Positions 1 to 12,720 of a DNA stretch of 64,000 bases are shown here, one piece after another. This DNA comes from Brachycybe producta (lineage: Eukaryota; Arthropoda; Diplopoda; Playtdesmida; Andrognathidae): contig JAUPFP010000077.1 in assembly GCA_036925085.1 (NCBI GenBank), forward strand, positions 186,001 to 250,000, in the 5' to 3' direction. The translations under genes and the position numbers were made by a program. The notes under the pieces were generated by a model, which was not told the DNA's origin, did no database searches, and saw only the letters and a program-made list of their open reading frames with translations. The number at the start of each line of letters is the position of its first letter. Position 1 is the stretch's first letter.

Positions 1-940
1 CTTCTTCGACTTCGACTTCGACTTCTTCGACTTCTTCGACTTCTTCGACTTCTTCGACTTCGACTTCGACTTCTTCGACTTCGACTTCTTCGACTTCGAC
101 TTCTTCGACTTCGAATTCTTCGACTTCGAATTCTTCGACTTCGAATTCTTCGACTTCTTCGACTACTTCGACTACTTCGACTTCTTCGACTACTTCGACT
201 TCGACTACTTCGACTTCTTCGACTTCGACTTCGACTTCTTCGACTTTAACCTCGACTTCTTCGACTACTTCGACTTCGACTACTTCGACTTCGACTACTT
301 CGACTTCGACTTCGACTTCGACTTCGACTTCTTCGACTTCTTCGACTTCTTCGACTTCTTCGACTTCTTCGACTTCTTCGACTTCTTCGACTTCTTCGAC
401 TTCGACTTCTTCGACTTCGACTTCTTCGACTTCGACTTCTTCGACTTCGACTTCTTCGACTTCGACTTCTTCGACTTCGACTTCTTCGACTTCGACTTCT
501 TCGACTTCGACTTCTTCGACTTCGACTTCTTCGACTTCGACTTCTTCGACTTCGACTTCTTCGACTTCGACTTCTTCGGCTTCGACTTCTTCGGCTTCGA
601 CTTCTTCGGCTTCGACTTCTTCGACTTCGACTTCGACTTCTTCGACTTCGACTTCGATTTGGACTTCTTCGACTTCGACTTCGACTTCTTCGACTTTTTC
701 GACTTCGACTTCGACTTCTTCGACTTCGACTTCGACTTCTTCGACTTCGACTTCTTCGACTTCGACTTCTTCGACTTCGACTTCTTCGACTTCGACTTCT
801 TCGACTTCGACTTCTTCGACTTCGACTTCTTCGACTTCGACTTCTTCGACTTCGACTTTGACTTCTTCGACTTCGACTTCGACTTCTTCGACTTCGACTT
901 CTTCGACTTCGACTTCTTCGACTTCGACTTCTTCGACTTC

Positions 941-1374
941 GAATTCTTCGACTTCGAATTCTTCGACTTCTTCGACTACTTCGACTTCTTCGACTACTTC
1001 GACTTCGACTACTTCGACTTCGACTTCTTCGACTTCGACTTCGACTTCTTCGACTTCTTCGACTTCGACTTCGACTTCTTCGACTTCGACTTCTTCGACT
1101 TCTTCGACTTCGACTTCGACTTCTTCGACTTCGACTTCTTCGACTTCGACTTCTTCGACTTCGACTTCTTCGACTTCGAATTCTTCGACTTCGAATTCTT
1201 CGACTTCGAATTCTTCGACTTCTTCGACTACTTCGACTACTTCGACTTCTTCGACTACTTCGACTTCGACTACTTCGACTTCTTCGACTTCGACTTCGAC
1301 TTCTTCGACTTCGACCTCGACTTCTTCGACTACTTCGACTTCGACTACTTCGACTTCGACTACTTCGACATCGA
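941..1374. repeat. GAATTC/TAC-rich variant block (type example)
   Basis: GAATTC units stand next to many units in which TTC has become TAC, and the block closes with CTCGAC near 1316 and three spaced TAC units. The same block occurs at about 2878-3072, 6389-6830, 8329-8490, 11038-11420, 13759-14175, 17709-18045, 19204-19620, 23169-23505, 26690-27125, 28768-29090, 36663-36985, 38380-38700, 46231-46550, 51513-51825 and 58084-58395. It is the most diverged and most easily recognised part of the period. Confidence 0.87.
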
Positions 1375-2575
1375 CTTCGACTTCGACTTCGACTTCTTCG
1401 ACTTTTTCGACTTCTTCGACTTCTTCGACTTCTTCGACTTCGACTTCTTCGACTTCGACTTCTTCGACTTCGACTTCTTCGACTTCGACTTCTTCGACTT
1501 CGACTTCTTCGACTTCGACTTCTTCGACTTCGACTTCTTCGACTTCGACTTCTTCGACTTCGACTTCTTCGACTTCGACTTCGACTTCTTCGACTTCGAC
1601 TTCTTCGGCTTCGACTTCTTCGACTTCGACTTCGACTTCTTCGGCTTCGACTTCTTCGACTTCGACTTCGACTTCTTCGACTTCGACTTGGACTTCTTCG
1701 ACTTCGACTTCTTCGACTTTTTCGACTTCGACTTCGACTTCTTCGACTTCGACTTCGACTTCTTCGACTTCGACTTCTTCGACTTCGACTTCTTCGACTT
1801 CGACTTCTTCGACTTCGACTTCTTCGACTTCGACTTCGACTTCTTCGACTTCGACTTCTTCGACTTCGACTTCTTCGACTACGACTTCTTCGACTTCGAC
1901 TTCTTTGACTTCGACTTCTTCGACTTCGACTTCTTCGACTTCGACTTCTTCGACTTCGACTTCTTCGACTTCGACTTCGACTTCGACTTCTTCGACTTCG
2001 ACTTCGACTTCGACTTCGACTTCTTCGACTTCTTCGACTTCTTCGACTTCTTCGACTTCGACTTCTTCGACTTCGACTTCTTCGACTTCGACTTCTTCGA
2101 CTTCGACTTCTTCGACTTCGACTTCTTCGACTTCGACTTCTTCGACTTCGACTTCTTCGACTTCGACTTCTTCGACTTCGACTTATTCGGCTTCGACTTC
2201 TTCGACTTTGACTTCGACTTCTTCGGCTTCGACTTCTTCGACTTCGACTTCGACTTCTTCGACTTCGACTTCGATTTGGACTTCTTCGACTTCGACTTCG
2301 ACTTCTTCGACTTTTTCGACTTCGACTTCGACTTCTTCGACTTCGACTTCGACTTCTTCGACTTCGACTTCTTCGACTTCGACTTCTTCGACTTCGACTT
2401 CTTCGACTTCGACTTCTTCGACTTCGACTTCGACTTCTTCGACTTCGACTTCTTCGACTTCGACTTCTTCGACTTCGACTTCTGCGTCTTCGACTTCTTC
2501 GACTTCGACTTCAACTTCTTCGACTTCGACTTCTTCGACTTCGACTTCTTCGACTACGACTTCTTCGACTACGAC

Positions 2576-2648
2576 TTCTTCGACTTCGACTTCGACTTCG
2601 ACTTCGACTTCGACTTCGACTTCGACTTCGACTTCGACTTCGACTTCT
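2576..2648. repeat. Pure 6-mer run (TTCGAC), about 12 units
   Basis: Here the 9-mer unit is absent and TTCGAC repeats about 12 times without interruption. It is one of the longest pure hexamer runs in the window. Such runs recur at one fixed place in the period, usually just after the GCTTCATC landmark, for example at about 3752-3806, 7737-7795, 9277-9335, 15020-15090 and 20480-20550. Confidence 0.85.
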
Positions 2649-3502
2649 TCGACTTCTTCGACTTCTTCGACTTCGACTTCTTCGACTTCGACTTCTTCGA
2701 CTTCGACTTCTTCGACTTCGACTTCTTCGACTTCTTCGACTTCTTCGACTTCGACTTCTTCGACTTCGACTTCTTCGACTTCGACTTCTTCGACTTCGAC
2801 TTCTTCGACTTCGACTTCTTCGACTTCGACTTCGACTTCTTCGACTTCGACTTCTTCGACTTCGACTTCTTCGACTTCGAATTCTTCGACTTCGAATTCT
2901 TCGACTTCTTCGACTACTTCGACTACTTCGACTTCTTCGACTACTTCGACTTCGACTACTTCGACTTCGACTACTTCGACTTCTTCGACTTCGACTTCGA
3001 CTTCTTCGACTTCGACCTCGACTTCTTCGACTACTTCGACTTCGACTACTTCGACTTCGACTACTTCGACTTCGACTTCGACTTCGACTTCGACTTCTTC
3101 GACTTCTTCGACTTCTTCGACTTCTTCGACTTCGACTTCTTCGACTTCGACTTCTTCGACTTCGACTTCTTCGACTTCGACTTCTTCGACTTCTTCGACT
3201 TCGACTTCTTCGACTTCGACTTCTTCGACTTCGACTTCTTCGACTTCGACTTCTTCGGCTTCGACTTCTTCGGCTTCGACTTCTTCGACTTCGACTTCTT
3301 CGGCTTCGACTTCTTCGACTTCGACTTCGACTTCTTCGACTTCGACTTCGATTTGGACTTCTTCGACTTCGACTTCGACTTCTTCGACTTTTTCGACTTC
3401 GACTTCGACTTCTTCGACTTCGACTTCGACTTCTTCGACTTCGACTTCTTCGACTTCGACTTCTTCGACTTCGACTTCTTCGACTTCGACTTCTTCGACT
3501 TC

Positions 3503-3513
3503 GACTTTTCGAC
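3503..3513. other. Single-base deletion that breaks triplet phase
   Basis: The sequence reads GACTTTTCGAC where the repeat predicts GACTTCTTCGAC, so one base is missing. Every other length change I could follow is a multiple of three. Reading frames to the left and right of this point are therefore shifted by one, and I found no second shift from here to 64000. It could be a real deletion or a consensus error of the assembly. Confidence 0.85.
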
Positions 3514-4230
3514 TTCGACTTCGACTTCTTCGACTTCGACTTCTTCGACTTCGACTTCTTCGACTTCGACTTCTGCGTCTTCGACTTCTTCGACTTCGAC
3601 TTCAACTTCTTCGACTTCTTCGACTTCGACTTCTTCGACTTCGACTTCTTCGACTACGACTTCTTCGACTTCGACTTCTTCGACTTCGACTTCTTCGACT
3701 TCGACTTCTTCGACTTCGACTTCTTCGACTTCGACTTCTTCGGCTTCATCTTCGACTTCGACTTCGACTTCGACTTCGACTTCGACTTCGACTTCGACTT
3801 CGACTTCTTCGACTTCTTCGACTTCGACTTCGACTTCTTCGACTTCGACTTCTTCGACTTCGACTTCTTCGACTTCGACTTCTTCGACTTCGACTTCTTC
3901 GACTTCTTCGACTTCTTCGACTTCGACTTCTGCGTCTTCGACTTCTTCGACTTCGACTTCGACTTCTTCGACTTCGACTTCGACTTCTTCGACTTCGACT
4001 TCTTCGACTTCGACTTCTTCGACTTCGACTTCTTCGACTTCGACTTCGACTTCTTCGACTTCGTCTTCTTCGACTTCTTCGACTTCGACTTCTTCGACTT
4101 CGACTTCGACTTCGACTTCGACTTCTTCGACTTCGACTTCGACTTCTTCGACTTCGACTTCGACTTCTTCGACTTCTTCGACTTCGACTTCTTCGACTTC
4201 TTCGACTTCGACTTCGACTTCTTCGACTAC

Positions 4231-4254
4231 TTAGACTTCTTTGACTACTTAGAC
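4231..4254. repeat. Diagnostic TTAGAC cassette (first of 17)
   Basis: Two TTAGAC units flank TTC, TTTGAC and TAC. The same 24-bp combination starts at 4231, 9733, 9934, 16723, 22183, 25525, 27886, 32767, 35806, 37498, 42364, 45373, 50629, 54625, 57151, 61312 and 63541. The copies at 54625, 61312 and 63541 have three TTAGAC units instead of two. Such a rare set of four linked changes can only be shared by descent, so it is the best phase marker for the HOR. In the plus-strand Ser/Thr frame each TTAGAC gives a TAG. Confidence 0.93.
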
Positions 4255-5100
4255 TTCTTCGACTACTTCGACTTCTTCGACTTCTTCGACTTCTTCGACT
4301 TCGAATTCTTCGACTTCTTCGACTACTTCGACTTCTTCGACTACTTCGACTTCGACTTCTTCGACTACTTCGACTTCGACTTCTTCGACTACTTCGACTT
4401 CGACTTCTTCGACTTCGACTTCGACTTCTTCGACTTCGAATTCGACTTCTTCGACTTCGACTTCTTCGACTTCGAATTCGACTTCTTCGACTACTTCGAC
4501 TTCTTCGACTTCTTCGACTACTTCGACTTCGACTACTTCGACTTCGACTACTTCGACTTCGACTTCTTCGACTTCGACTTCGACTTCGACTTCTTCGACT
4601 TCTTCGAATACTTCGACTTCGACTACTTCGACTTCAACTTCTTCGACTTCGACTTCGACTTCTTCGACTTCGACTTCTTCGACTTCGACTTCTTCGACTT
4701 CGACTTCTTCGACTTCGACTTCTTCGACTTCGACTTCTTCGACTTCGACTTCTTCGACTTCGACTTTTTCGACTTCGACTTCTTCGACTTCGACTTCGAC
4801 TTCTTCGACTTCGACATCGACTTCTTCGACTTCGACTTCGACTTCTTCGACTTCGACTTCGACTACTTCGACTTAGACTTCTTCGACTTCGACTTCGACT
4901 TCTTCGACTACTTCGACTTCGACTACTTCGACTTCGACTACTTCGACTTCGACTTCTTCGACTTCGACTTCGACTTCGACTTCTTCGACTACTTCGACTT
5001 CGACTACTTCGACTTCGACTTCTTCGACTTCGACTTCTTCGACTTCGACTTCGACTTCGACTTCTTCGACTTCTTCGAATACTTCGACTTCGACTACTTC

Positions 5101-5751
5101 GACTTCAACTTCTTCTACTTCGACTTCGACTTCTTCGACTTCGACTTCTTCGACTTCGACTTCTTCGACTTCGACTTCTTCGACTTCGACTTCTTCGACT
5201 TCGACTTCTTCGACTTCGACTTCTTCGACTTCGACTTCTTCGACTTCGACTTCTTCGACTTCGACTTCTTCGACTTCGACTTCGACTTCTTCGACTTCGA
5301 CTTCGACTTCTTCGACTTCGACTTCGACTTCTTCGACTTCGACTTCGACTTCTTCGACTTCGACTTCTTCGACTTCGACTTCTTCGACTTCGACTTCTTC
5401 GATTTCGACTTCTTCGACTTCGACTTCTTCGACTTCGACTTCGACTTCTTCGACTTCGACTTCTTCGACTTCGACTTCTTCGACTTCGACTTCTTCGACT
5501 TCGACTTCTTCGACTTCGACTTCTTCGACTTCGACTTCTTCGACTTCGACTTCTTCGACTTCGACTTCTTCGACTTCGACTTCTTCGACTTCGACTTCTT
5601 CGACTTCGACTTCTTCGACTTCGACTTCTTCGACTTCGACTTCTTCGACTTCGACTTCTTCGACTTCGACTTCTTCGACTTCGACTTCTTCGACTTCGAC
5701 TTCTTCGACTTCGACTTCTTCGACTTCGACTTCTTCGACTTCGACTACTTC
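5101..5751. repeat. Local tandem duplication, copy 1 (651 bp)
   Basis: The copy starts at TTCAACTTCTTCTAC and holds a run of 15-mers, four spaced 21-mers and a rare GATTTCGAC at 5401. The same order, including the rare TTCTAC and GATTTCGAC, returns exactly 651 bp downstream. Confidence 0.88.
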
Positions 5752-6402
5752 GACTTCAACTTCTTCTACTTCGACTTCGACTTCTTCGACTTCGACTTCT
5801 TCGACTTCGACTTCTTCGACTTCGACTTCTTCGACTTCGACTTCTTCGACTTCGACTTCTTCGACTTCGACTTCTTCGACTTCGACTTCTTCGACTTCGA
5901 CTTCTTCGACTTCGACTTCTTCGACTTCGACTTCGACTTCTTCGACTTCGACTTCGACTTCTTCGACTTCGACTTCGACTTCTTCGACTTCGACTTCGAC
6001 TTCTTCGACTTCGACTTCTTCGACTTCGACTTCTTCGACTTCGACTTCTTCGATTTCGACTTCTTCGACTTCGACTTCTTCGACTTCGACTTCGACTTCT
6101 TCGACTTCGACTTCTTCGACTTCGACTTCTTCGACTTCGACTTCTTCGACTTCGACTTCTTCGACTTCGACTTCTTCGACTTCGACTTCTTCGACTTCGA
6201 CTTCTTCGACTTCGACTTCTTCGACTTCGACTTCTTCGACTTCGACTTCTTCGACTTCGACTTCTTCGACTTCGACTTCTTCGACTTCGACTTCTTCGAC
6301 TTTGACTTCTTCGACTTCGACTTCGACTTCGACTTCTTCGACTTCGACTTCTTCGACTTCGACTTCTTCGACTTCGACTTCTTCGACTTCGAATTCTTCG
6401 AC
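5752..6402. repeat. Local tandem duplication, copy 2 (651 bp)
   Basis: This is the second copy of the preceding 651 bp, with TTCAACTTCTTCTAC at 5755 and GATTTCGAC at 6052. The shift of both rare markers is the same (651 bp). The right boundary is approximate because it lies within near-uniform 15-mer repeats and the TTTGAC at 6300 is private to this copy. Confidence 0.82.
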
Positions 6403-9400
6403 TTCTTCGACTACTTCGACTTCTTCGACTACTTCGACTTCGACTACTTCGACTTCGACTTCTTCGACTTCGACTTCGACTTCTTCGACTTCTTTGACTT
6501 CGACTTCGACTTCTTCGACTTCGACTTCTTCGACTTCTTCGACTTCGACTTCGACTTCTTCGACTTCGACTTCTTCGACTTCGACTTCTTCGACTTCGAC
6601 TTCTTCGACTTCGAATTCTTCGACTTCGAATTCTTCGACTTCGAATTCTTCGACTTCTTCGACTACTTCGACTACTTCGACTTCTTCGACTACTTCGACT
6701 TCGACTACTTCGACTTCTTCGACTTCGACTTCGACTTCTTCGACTTCGACCTCGACTTCTTCGACTACTTCGACTTCGACTACTTCGACTTCGACTACTT
6801 CGACTTCGACTACTTCGACTTCGACTTCGACTTCGACTTCGACTTCTTCGACTTCTTCGACTTCTTCGACTTCTTCGACTTCGACTTCTTCGACTTCGAC
6901 TTCTTCGACTTCGACTTCTTCGACTTCGACTTCTTCGACTTCGACTTCTCCGACTTCGACTTCTCCGACTTCGACTTCTTCGACTTCGACTTCTTCGACT
7001 TCGACTTCTTCGACTTCGACTTCTTCGACTTCGACTTCTTCGACTTCGACTTCTTCGACTTCGACTTCTTCGACTTCGACTTCTTCGACTTCGACTTCTT
7101 CGGCTTCGACTTCTTCGACTTCGACTTCTTCGACTTCGACTTCTTCGACTTCGACTTCTTCGGCTTCGACTTCTTCGACTTCGACTTCTTCGGCTTCGAC
7201 TTCTTCGACTTCGACTTCGACTTCTTCGACTTCGACTTCGATTTGGACTTCTTCGACTTCGACTTCGACTTCTTCGACTTCGACTTCGACTTCTTCGACT
7301 TTTTCGACTTCGACTTCGACTTCTTCGACTTCGACTTCGACTTCTTCGACTTCGACTTCTTCGACTTCGACTTCTTCGACTTCGACTTCTTCGACTTCGA
7401 CTTCTTCGACTTCGACTTCTTCGACTTCGACTTCTTCGACTTCGACTTCTTCGACTTCGACTTCTTCGACTTCGACTTCTTCGACTTCGACTTCTTCGAC
7501 TTCGACTTCTTCGACTTCGACTTCTTCGACTTCGACTTCTTCGACTTCGACTTCTTCGACTTCGACTTCTGCGTCTTCGACTTCTTCGACTTCGACTTCG
7601 ACTTCTTCGACTTCGACTTCTTCGACTTCGACTTCTTCGACTACGACTTCTTCGACTTCGACTTCTTCGACTTCGACTTCTTCGACTTCGACTTCTTCGA
7701 CTTCGACTTCTTCGACTTCGACTTCTTCGGCTTCATCTTCGACTTCGACTTCGACTTCGACTTCGACTTCGACTTCGACTTCGACTTCGACTTCTTCGAC
7801 TTCTTCGACTTCTTCGACTTCGACTTCTTCGACTTCGACTTCTTCGACTTCGACTTCGACTTCTTCGACTTCGACTTCTTCGACTTCGACTTCTTCGACT
7901 TCGACTTCTTCGACTTCGACTTCTTCGACTTCGACTTCTTCGACTTCGACTTCTTCGACTTCGACTTCTTCGACTTCGACTTCTTCGACTTCGACTTCTT
8001 CGACTTCGACTTTGACTTCTTCGACTTCGACTTCGACTTCGACTTCTTCGACTTCGACTTCTTCGACTTCGACTTCTTCGACTTAGAATTCTTCGACTTC
8101 TTCGACTACTTCGACTTCTTCGACTACTTCGACTTCGACTACTTCGACTTCGACTTCTTCGAATTCGACTTCGACTTCTTCGACTTCTTCGACTTCGACT
8201 TCGACTTCTTCGACTTCGATTTCTTCGACTTCTTCGACTTCGACTTCGACTTCTTCGACTTCGACTTCTTCGACTTCGACTTCTTCGACTTCGACTTCTT
8301 CGACTTCGACTTCTTCGACTTCGAATTCTTCGACTTCTTCGACTACTTCGACTACTTCGACTTCTTCGACTACTTCGACTTCGACTACTTCGACTTCTTC
8401 GACTTCGACTTCGACTTCTTCGACTTCGACCTCGACTTCTTCGACTACTTCGACTTCGACTACTTCGACTTCGACTACTTCGACTTCGACTTCGACTTCT
8501 TCGACTTCTTCGACTTCGACTTCTTCGACTTCGACTTCTTCGACTTCGACTTCTTCGACTTCGACTTCTTCGACTTCGACTTCTTCGACTTCGACTTCTT
8601 CGACTTCGACTTCTTCGACTTCGACTTCTTCGACTTCAACTTCTTCGACTTCGACTTCTTCGACTTCGACTTCTTCGGCTTCGACTTCTTCTACTTCGAC
8701 TTCTTCGGCTTCGACTTCTTCGACTTCGACTTCGACTTCTTCGACTTCGACTTCGATTTGGACTTCTTCGACTTCGACTTCGACTTCTTCGACTTTTTCG
8801 ACTTCGACTTCGACTTCTTCGACTTCGACTTCGACTTCTTCGACTTCGACTTCTTCGACTTCGACTTCTTCGACTTCGACTTCTTCGACTTCGACTTCTT
8901 CGACTTCGACTTCTTCGACTTCGACTTCTTCGACTTCGACTTCTTCGACTTCGACTTCTTCGACTTCGACTTCTTCGACTTCGACTTCTTCGACTTCGAC
9001 TTCTTCGACTTCGACTTCTTCGACTTCGACTTCTTCGACTTCGACTTCGACTTCTTCGACTTCGACTTCTTCGACTTCGACTTCTGCGTCTTCGACTTCT
9101 TCGACTTCGACTTCAACTTCTTCGACTTCTTCGACTTCGACTTCTTCGACTTCGACTTCTTCGACTACGACTTCTTCGACTTCGACTTCTTCGACTTCGA
9201 CTTCTTCGACTTCGACTTCTTCGACTTCGACTTCTTCGACTTCGACTTCTTCGACTTCGACTTCTTCGGCTTCATCTTCGACTTCGACTTCGACTTCGAC
9301 TTCGACTTCGACTTCGACTTCGACTTCGACTTCTTCGACTTCTTCGACTTCGACTTCGACTTCTTCGACTTCGACTTCTTCGACTTCGACTTCTTCGACT

Positions 9401-9732
9401 TCGACTTCTTCGACTTCGACTTCTTTGACTTCTTCGACTTCTTCGACTTCGACTTCTGCGTCTTCGACTTCTTCGACTTCGACTTCGACTTCTTCGACTT
9501 CGACTTCGACTTCTTCGACTTCGACTTCTTCGACTTCGACTTCGACTTCTTCGACTTCGTCTTCTTCGACTTCTTCGACTTCGACTTCTTCGACTTCGAC
9601 TTCGACTTCGACTTCGACTTCTTCGACTTCGACTTCGACTTCTTCGACTTCGACTTCGACTTCTTCGACTTCTTCGACTTCGACTTCTTCGACTTCGACT
9701 TCGACTTCTTCGACTTCGACTTCTTCGACTAC

Positions 9733-9957
9733 TTAGACTTCTTTGACTACTTAGACTTCTTCGACTACTTCGACTTCTTCGACTTCTTCGACTTCTTCGA
9801 CTTCGACTTCGACTTCGACTTCGACTTCTTCGACTTCGACTTCGACTTCTTCGACTTCGACTTCGACTTCTTCGACTTCTTCGACTTCTTCGACTTCGAC
9901 TTCGACTTCTTCGACTTCGACTTCTTCGACTACTTAGACTTCTTTGACTACTTAGAC
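9733..9957. repeat. Two TTAGAC cassettes 201 bp apart
   Basis: Cassettes at 9733-9756 and 9934-9957 enclose only about 177 bp of plain 6-mer and 9-mer units. Elsewhere the cassettes are 1.7-6.8 kb apart. The simplest reading is a short tandem duplication of the period end, including the cassette. Confidence 0.85.
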
Positions 9958-11599
9958 TTCTTCGACTACTTCGACTTCTTCGACTACTTCGACTTCGACT
10001 TCTTCGACTACTTCGACTTCGACTTCTTCGACTACTTCGACTTCGACTTCTTCGACTTCGACTTCGACTTCTTCGACTTCGAATTCGACTTCTTCGACTT
10101 CGACTTCTTCGACTTCGACTTCTTCGACTTCGACTTCGACTTCTTCGACTACTTCGACTTCTTCGACTTCTTCGACTACTTCGACTTCGACTACTTCGAC
10201 TTAGACTTCTTCGACTTCGACTTCGACTTCTTCGACTACTTCGACTTCGACTACTTCGACTTCGACTACTTCGACTTCGACTACTTCGACTTCGACTTCT
10301 TCGACTTCGACTTCGACTTCGACTTCTTCGACTTCTTCGAATACTTCGACTTCGACTACTTCGACTTCAACTTCTTCGACTTCGACTTCGACTTCTTCGA
10401 CTTCGACTTCTTCGACTTCGACTTCTTCGACTTCGACTTCTTCGACTTCGACTTCTTCGACTTCGACTTCTTCGACTTCGACTTCTTCGACTTCGACTTC
10501 GACTTCTTCGACTTCGACATCGACTTCTTCGACTTCGACTTCTGCATCTTCGACTTCTTCGACTTCGACTTCAACTTCTTCGACTTCGACTTCTTCGACT
10601 TCGACTTCTTCGACTACGACTTCTTCGACTTCGACTTCGACTTCTTCGACTTCGACTTCTTCGACTTCGACTTCTTCGGCTTCATCTTCGACTTCGACTT
10701 CGACTTCGACTTCGACTTCTTCGACTTCGACTTCTTCGACTTCGACTTTGACTTCTTCGACTTCGACTTCGACTTCGACTTCTTCGACTTCGACTTCTTC
10801 GACTTCGACTTCTTCGACTTCTTCGACTTCTTCGACTTCGACTTCTTCGACTTCAACTTCTTCGACTTCGACTTCTTCGACTTCGACTTCTTCGACTTCG
10901 ACTTCTTCGACTTCGACTTCTTCGACTTCGACTTCTTCGACTTCGACTTCTTCGACTTCGACTTTGACTTCTTCGACTTCGACTTTGACTTCGACTTCTT
11001 CGACTTCGACTTCTTCGACTTCGACTTCTTCGACTTCGAATTCTTCGACTTCTTCGACTACTTCGACTTCTTCGACTACTTCGACTTCGACTACTTCGAC
11101 TTCGACTTCTTCGACTTCGACTTCGACTTCTTCGACTTCTTCGACTTCGACTTCGACTTCTTCGACTTCGACTTCTTCGACTTCTTCGACTTCGACTTCG
11201 ACTTCTTCGACTTCGACTTCTTCGACTTCGAATTCTTCGTCTTCGAATTCTTCGACTTCTTCGACTACTTCGACTACTTCGACTTCTTCGACTACTTCGA
11301 CTTCGACTACTTCGACTTCTTCGACTTCGACTTCGACTTCTTCGACTTCGACCTCGACTTCTTCGACTACTTCGACTTCGACTACTTCGACTTCGACTAC
11401 TTCGACTTCGACTACTTCGACTTCGACTTCGACTTCGACTTCTTCGACTTCTTCGACTTCTTCGACTTCGACTTCTTCGACTTCGACTTCTTCGACTTCG
11501 ACTTCTTCGACTTCGACTTCTTCGACTTCGACTTCTTCGACTTCGACTTCTTCGACTTCGACTTCTTCGACTTCGACTTCTTCGACTTCGACTTCTTCG

Positions 11600-12150
11600 A
11601 CTTCGACTTCTTCGGCTTCGACTTCTTCGACTTCGACTTCTTCGGCTTCGACTTCTTCGACTTCGACTTCGACTTCTTCGACTTCGACTTCGATTTGGAC
11701 TTCTTCGACTTCGACTTCGACTTCTTCGACTTTTTCGACTTCGACTTCGACTTCTTCGACTTCGACTTCGACTTCTTCGACTTCGACTTCTTCGACTTCG
11801 ACTTCTTCGACTTCGACTTCTTCGACTTCGACTTCTTCGACTTCGACTTCTTCGACTTCGACTTCTTCGACTTCGACTTCTTCGACTTCGACTTCTTCGA
11901 CTTCGACTTCGACTTCTTCGACTTCGACTTCTTCGACTTCGACTTCTTCGACTTCGACTTCTGCGTCTTCGACTTCTTCGACTTCGACTTCAACTTCTTC
12001 GACTTCTTCGACTTCGACTTCTTCGACTACGACTTCTTCGACTTCGACTTCTTCGACTTCGACTTCTTCGACTTCGACTTCTTCGACTTCGACTTCTTCG
12101 ACTTCGACTTCTTCGGCTTCATCTTCGACTTCGACTTCGACTTCGACTTC
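11600..12150. repeat. Local duplication around GATTTGGAC, copy 1
   Basis: TTCGGC pair, GATTTGGAC (11692), TTTTTCGAC, 15-mer run, TGCGTC (about 11963), TACGAC and GCTTCATC (about 12119) form one block. The same order follows directly after it, shifted by about 576 bp. Boundaries are approximate. Confidence 0.78.
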
Positions 12151-12720
12151 GACTTCTTCGACTTCGACTTCTTCGACTTCGACTTCTTCGGCTTCGACTT
12201 CTTCGACTTCGACTTCTTCGGCTTCGACTTCTTCGACTTCGACTTCGACTTCTTCGACTTCGACTTCGATTTGGACTTCTTCGACTTCGACTTCGACTTC
12301 TTCGACTTTTTCGACTTCGACTTCGACTTCTTCGACTTCGACTTCTTCGACTTCGACTTCTTCGACTTCGACTTCTTCGACTTCGACTTCTTCGACTTCG
12401 ACTTCTTCGACTTCGACTTCTTCGACTTCGACTTCTTCGACTTCGACTTCGACTTCTTCGACTTCGACTTCTTCGACTTCGACTTCTTCGACTTCGACTT
12501 CTGCGTCTTCGACTTCTTCGACTTCGACTTCAACTTCTTCGACTTCTTCGACTTCGACTTCTTCGACTTCGACTTCTTCGACTACGACTTCTTCGACTTC
12601 GACTTCTTCGACTTCGACTTCTTCGACTTCGACTTCTTCGACTTCGACTTCTTCGACTTCGACTTCTTCGGCTTCATCTTCGACTTCGACTTCGACTTCG
12701 ACTTCAACTTCGACTTCGAC
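12151..12720. repeat. Local duplication around GATTTGGAC, copy 2
   Basis: This block repeats the preceding one: TTCGGC pair, GATTTGGAC (12268), TTTTTCGAC, TGCGTC (about 12503), TACGAC and GCTTCATC (about 12669). The joint lies in a short 6-mer run, a likely site of misaligned exchange. Confidence 0.78.

Larger units (their letters stand above)
1..4254. repeat. Left domain: compound HOR copies ending in cassette at 4231-4254
   Basis: This segment enters from beyond the window edge. It holds GAATTC/TAC-rich blocks at about 112-307, 941-1374 and 2878-3072, GATTTGGAC landmarks at 656, 2273 and 3350, and TGCGTC at about 2483, 3573 and 3930. Spacing between GATTTGGAC landmarks is about 1.6 and 1.1 kb, so two to three short sub-periods are packed in before the first TTAGAC cassette. 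TTCATC followed by a 6-mer run at about 3747-3806, and TTCGTC near 4060, mark the usual end of a period. The segment also carries the only phase break seen in the window (near 3508), which makes it look older or separately evolved from the rest. Confidence 0.85.
4255..9756. repeat. HOR segment, cassette to cassette, about 5.5 kb
   Basis: It begins with the standard post-cassette order: GAATTC near 4304, TAC-rich units, GAATTCGAC near 4438 and 4471, GAATAC near 4616, TTAGAC at 4873 and a second GAATAC near 5077. The middle holds a 651-bp tandem duplication (5101-6402). The second half holds two GAATTC/TAC blocks (about 6389-6830 and 8085-8490), each followed by TTCGGC units, GATTTGGAC (7240 and 8755), TGCGTC (about 7570 and 9087) and GCTTCATC (about 7730 and 9270). 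It is thus a period in which the second half has been doubled. It ends with TTCGTC near 9559 and the cassette at 9733-9756. Confidence 0.85.

Noticed and set aside
659-4234. Frame that changes from Phe/Asp to Ser/Thr repeats
   Set aside because: The change of residue type is just the one-base deletion near 3508 in a repeat. The start would be TTG within GATTTGGAC. It is not a fusion protein.
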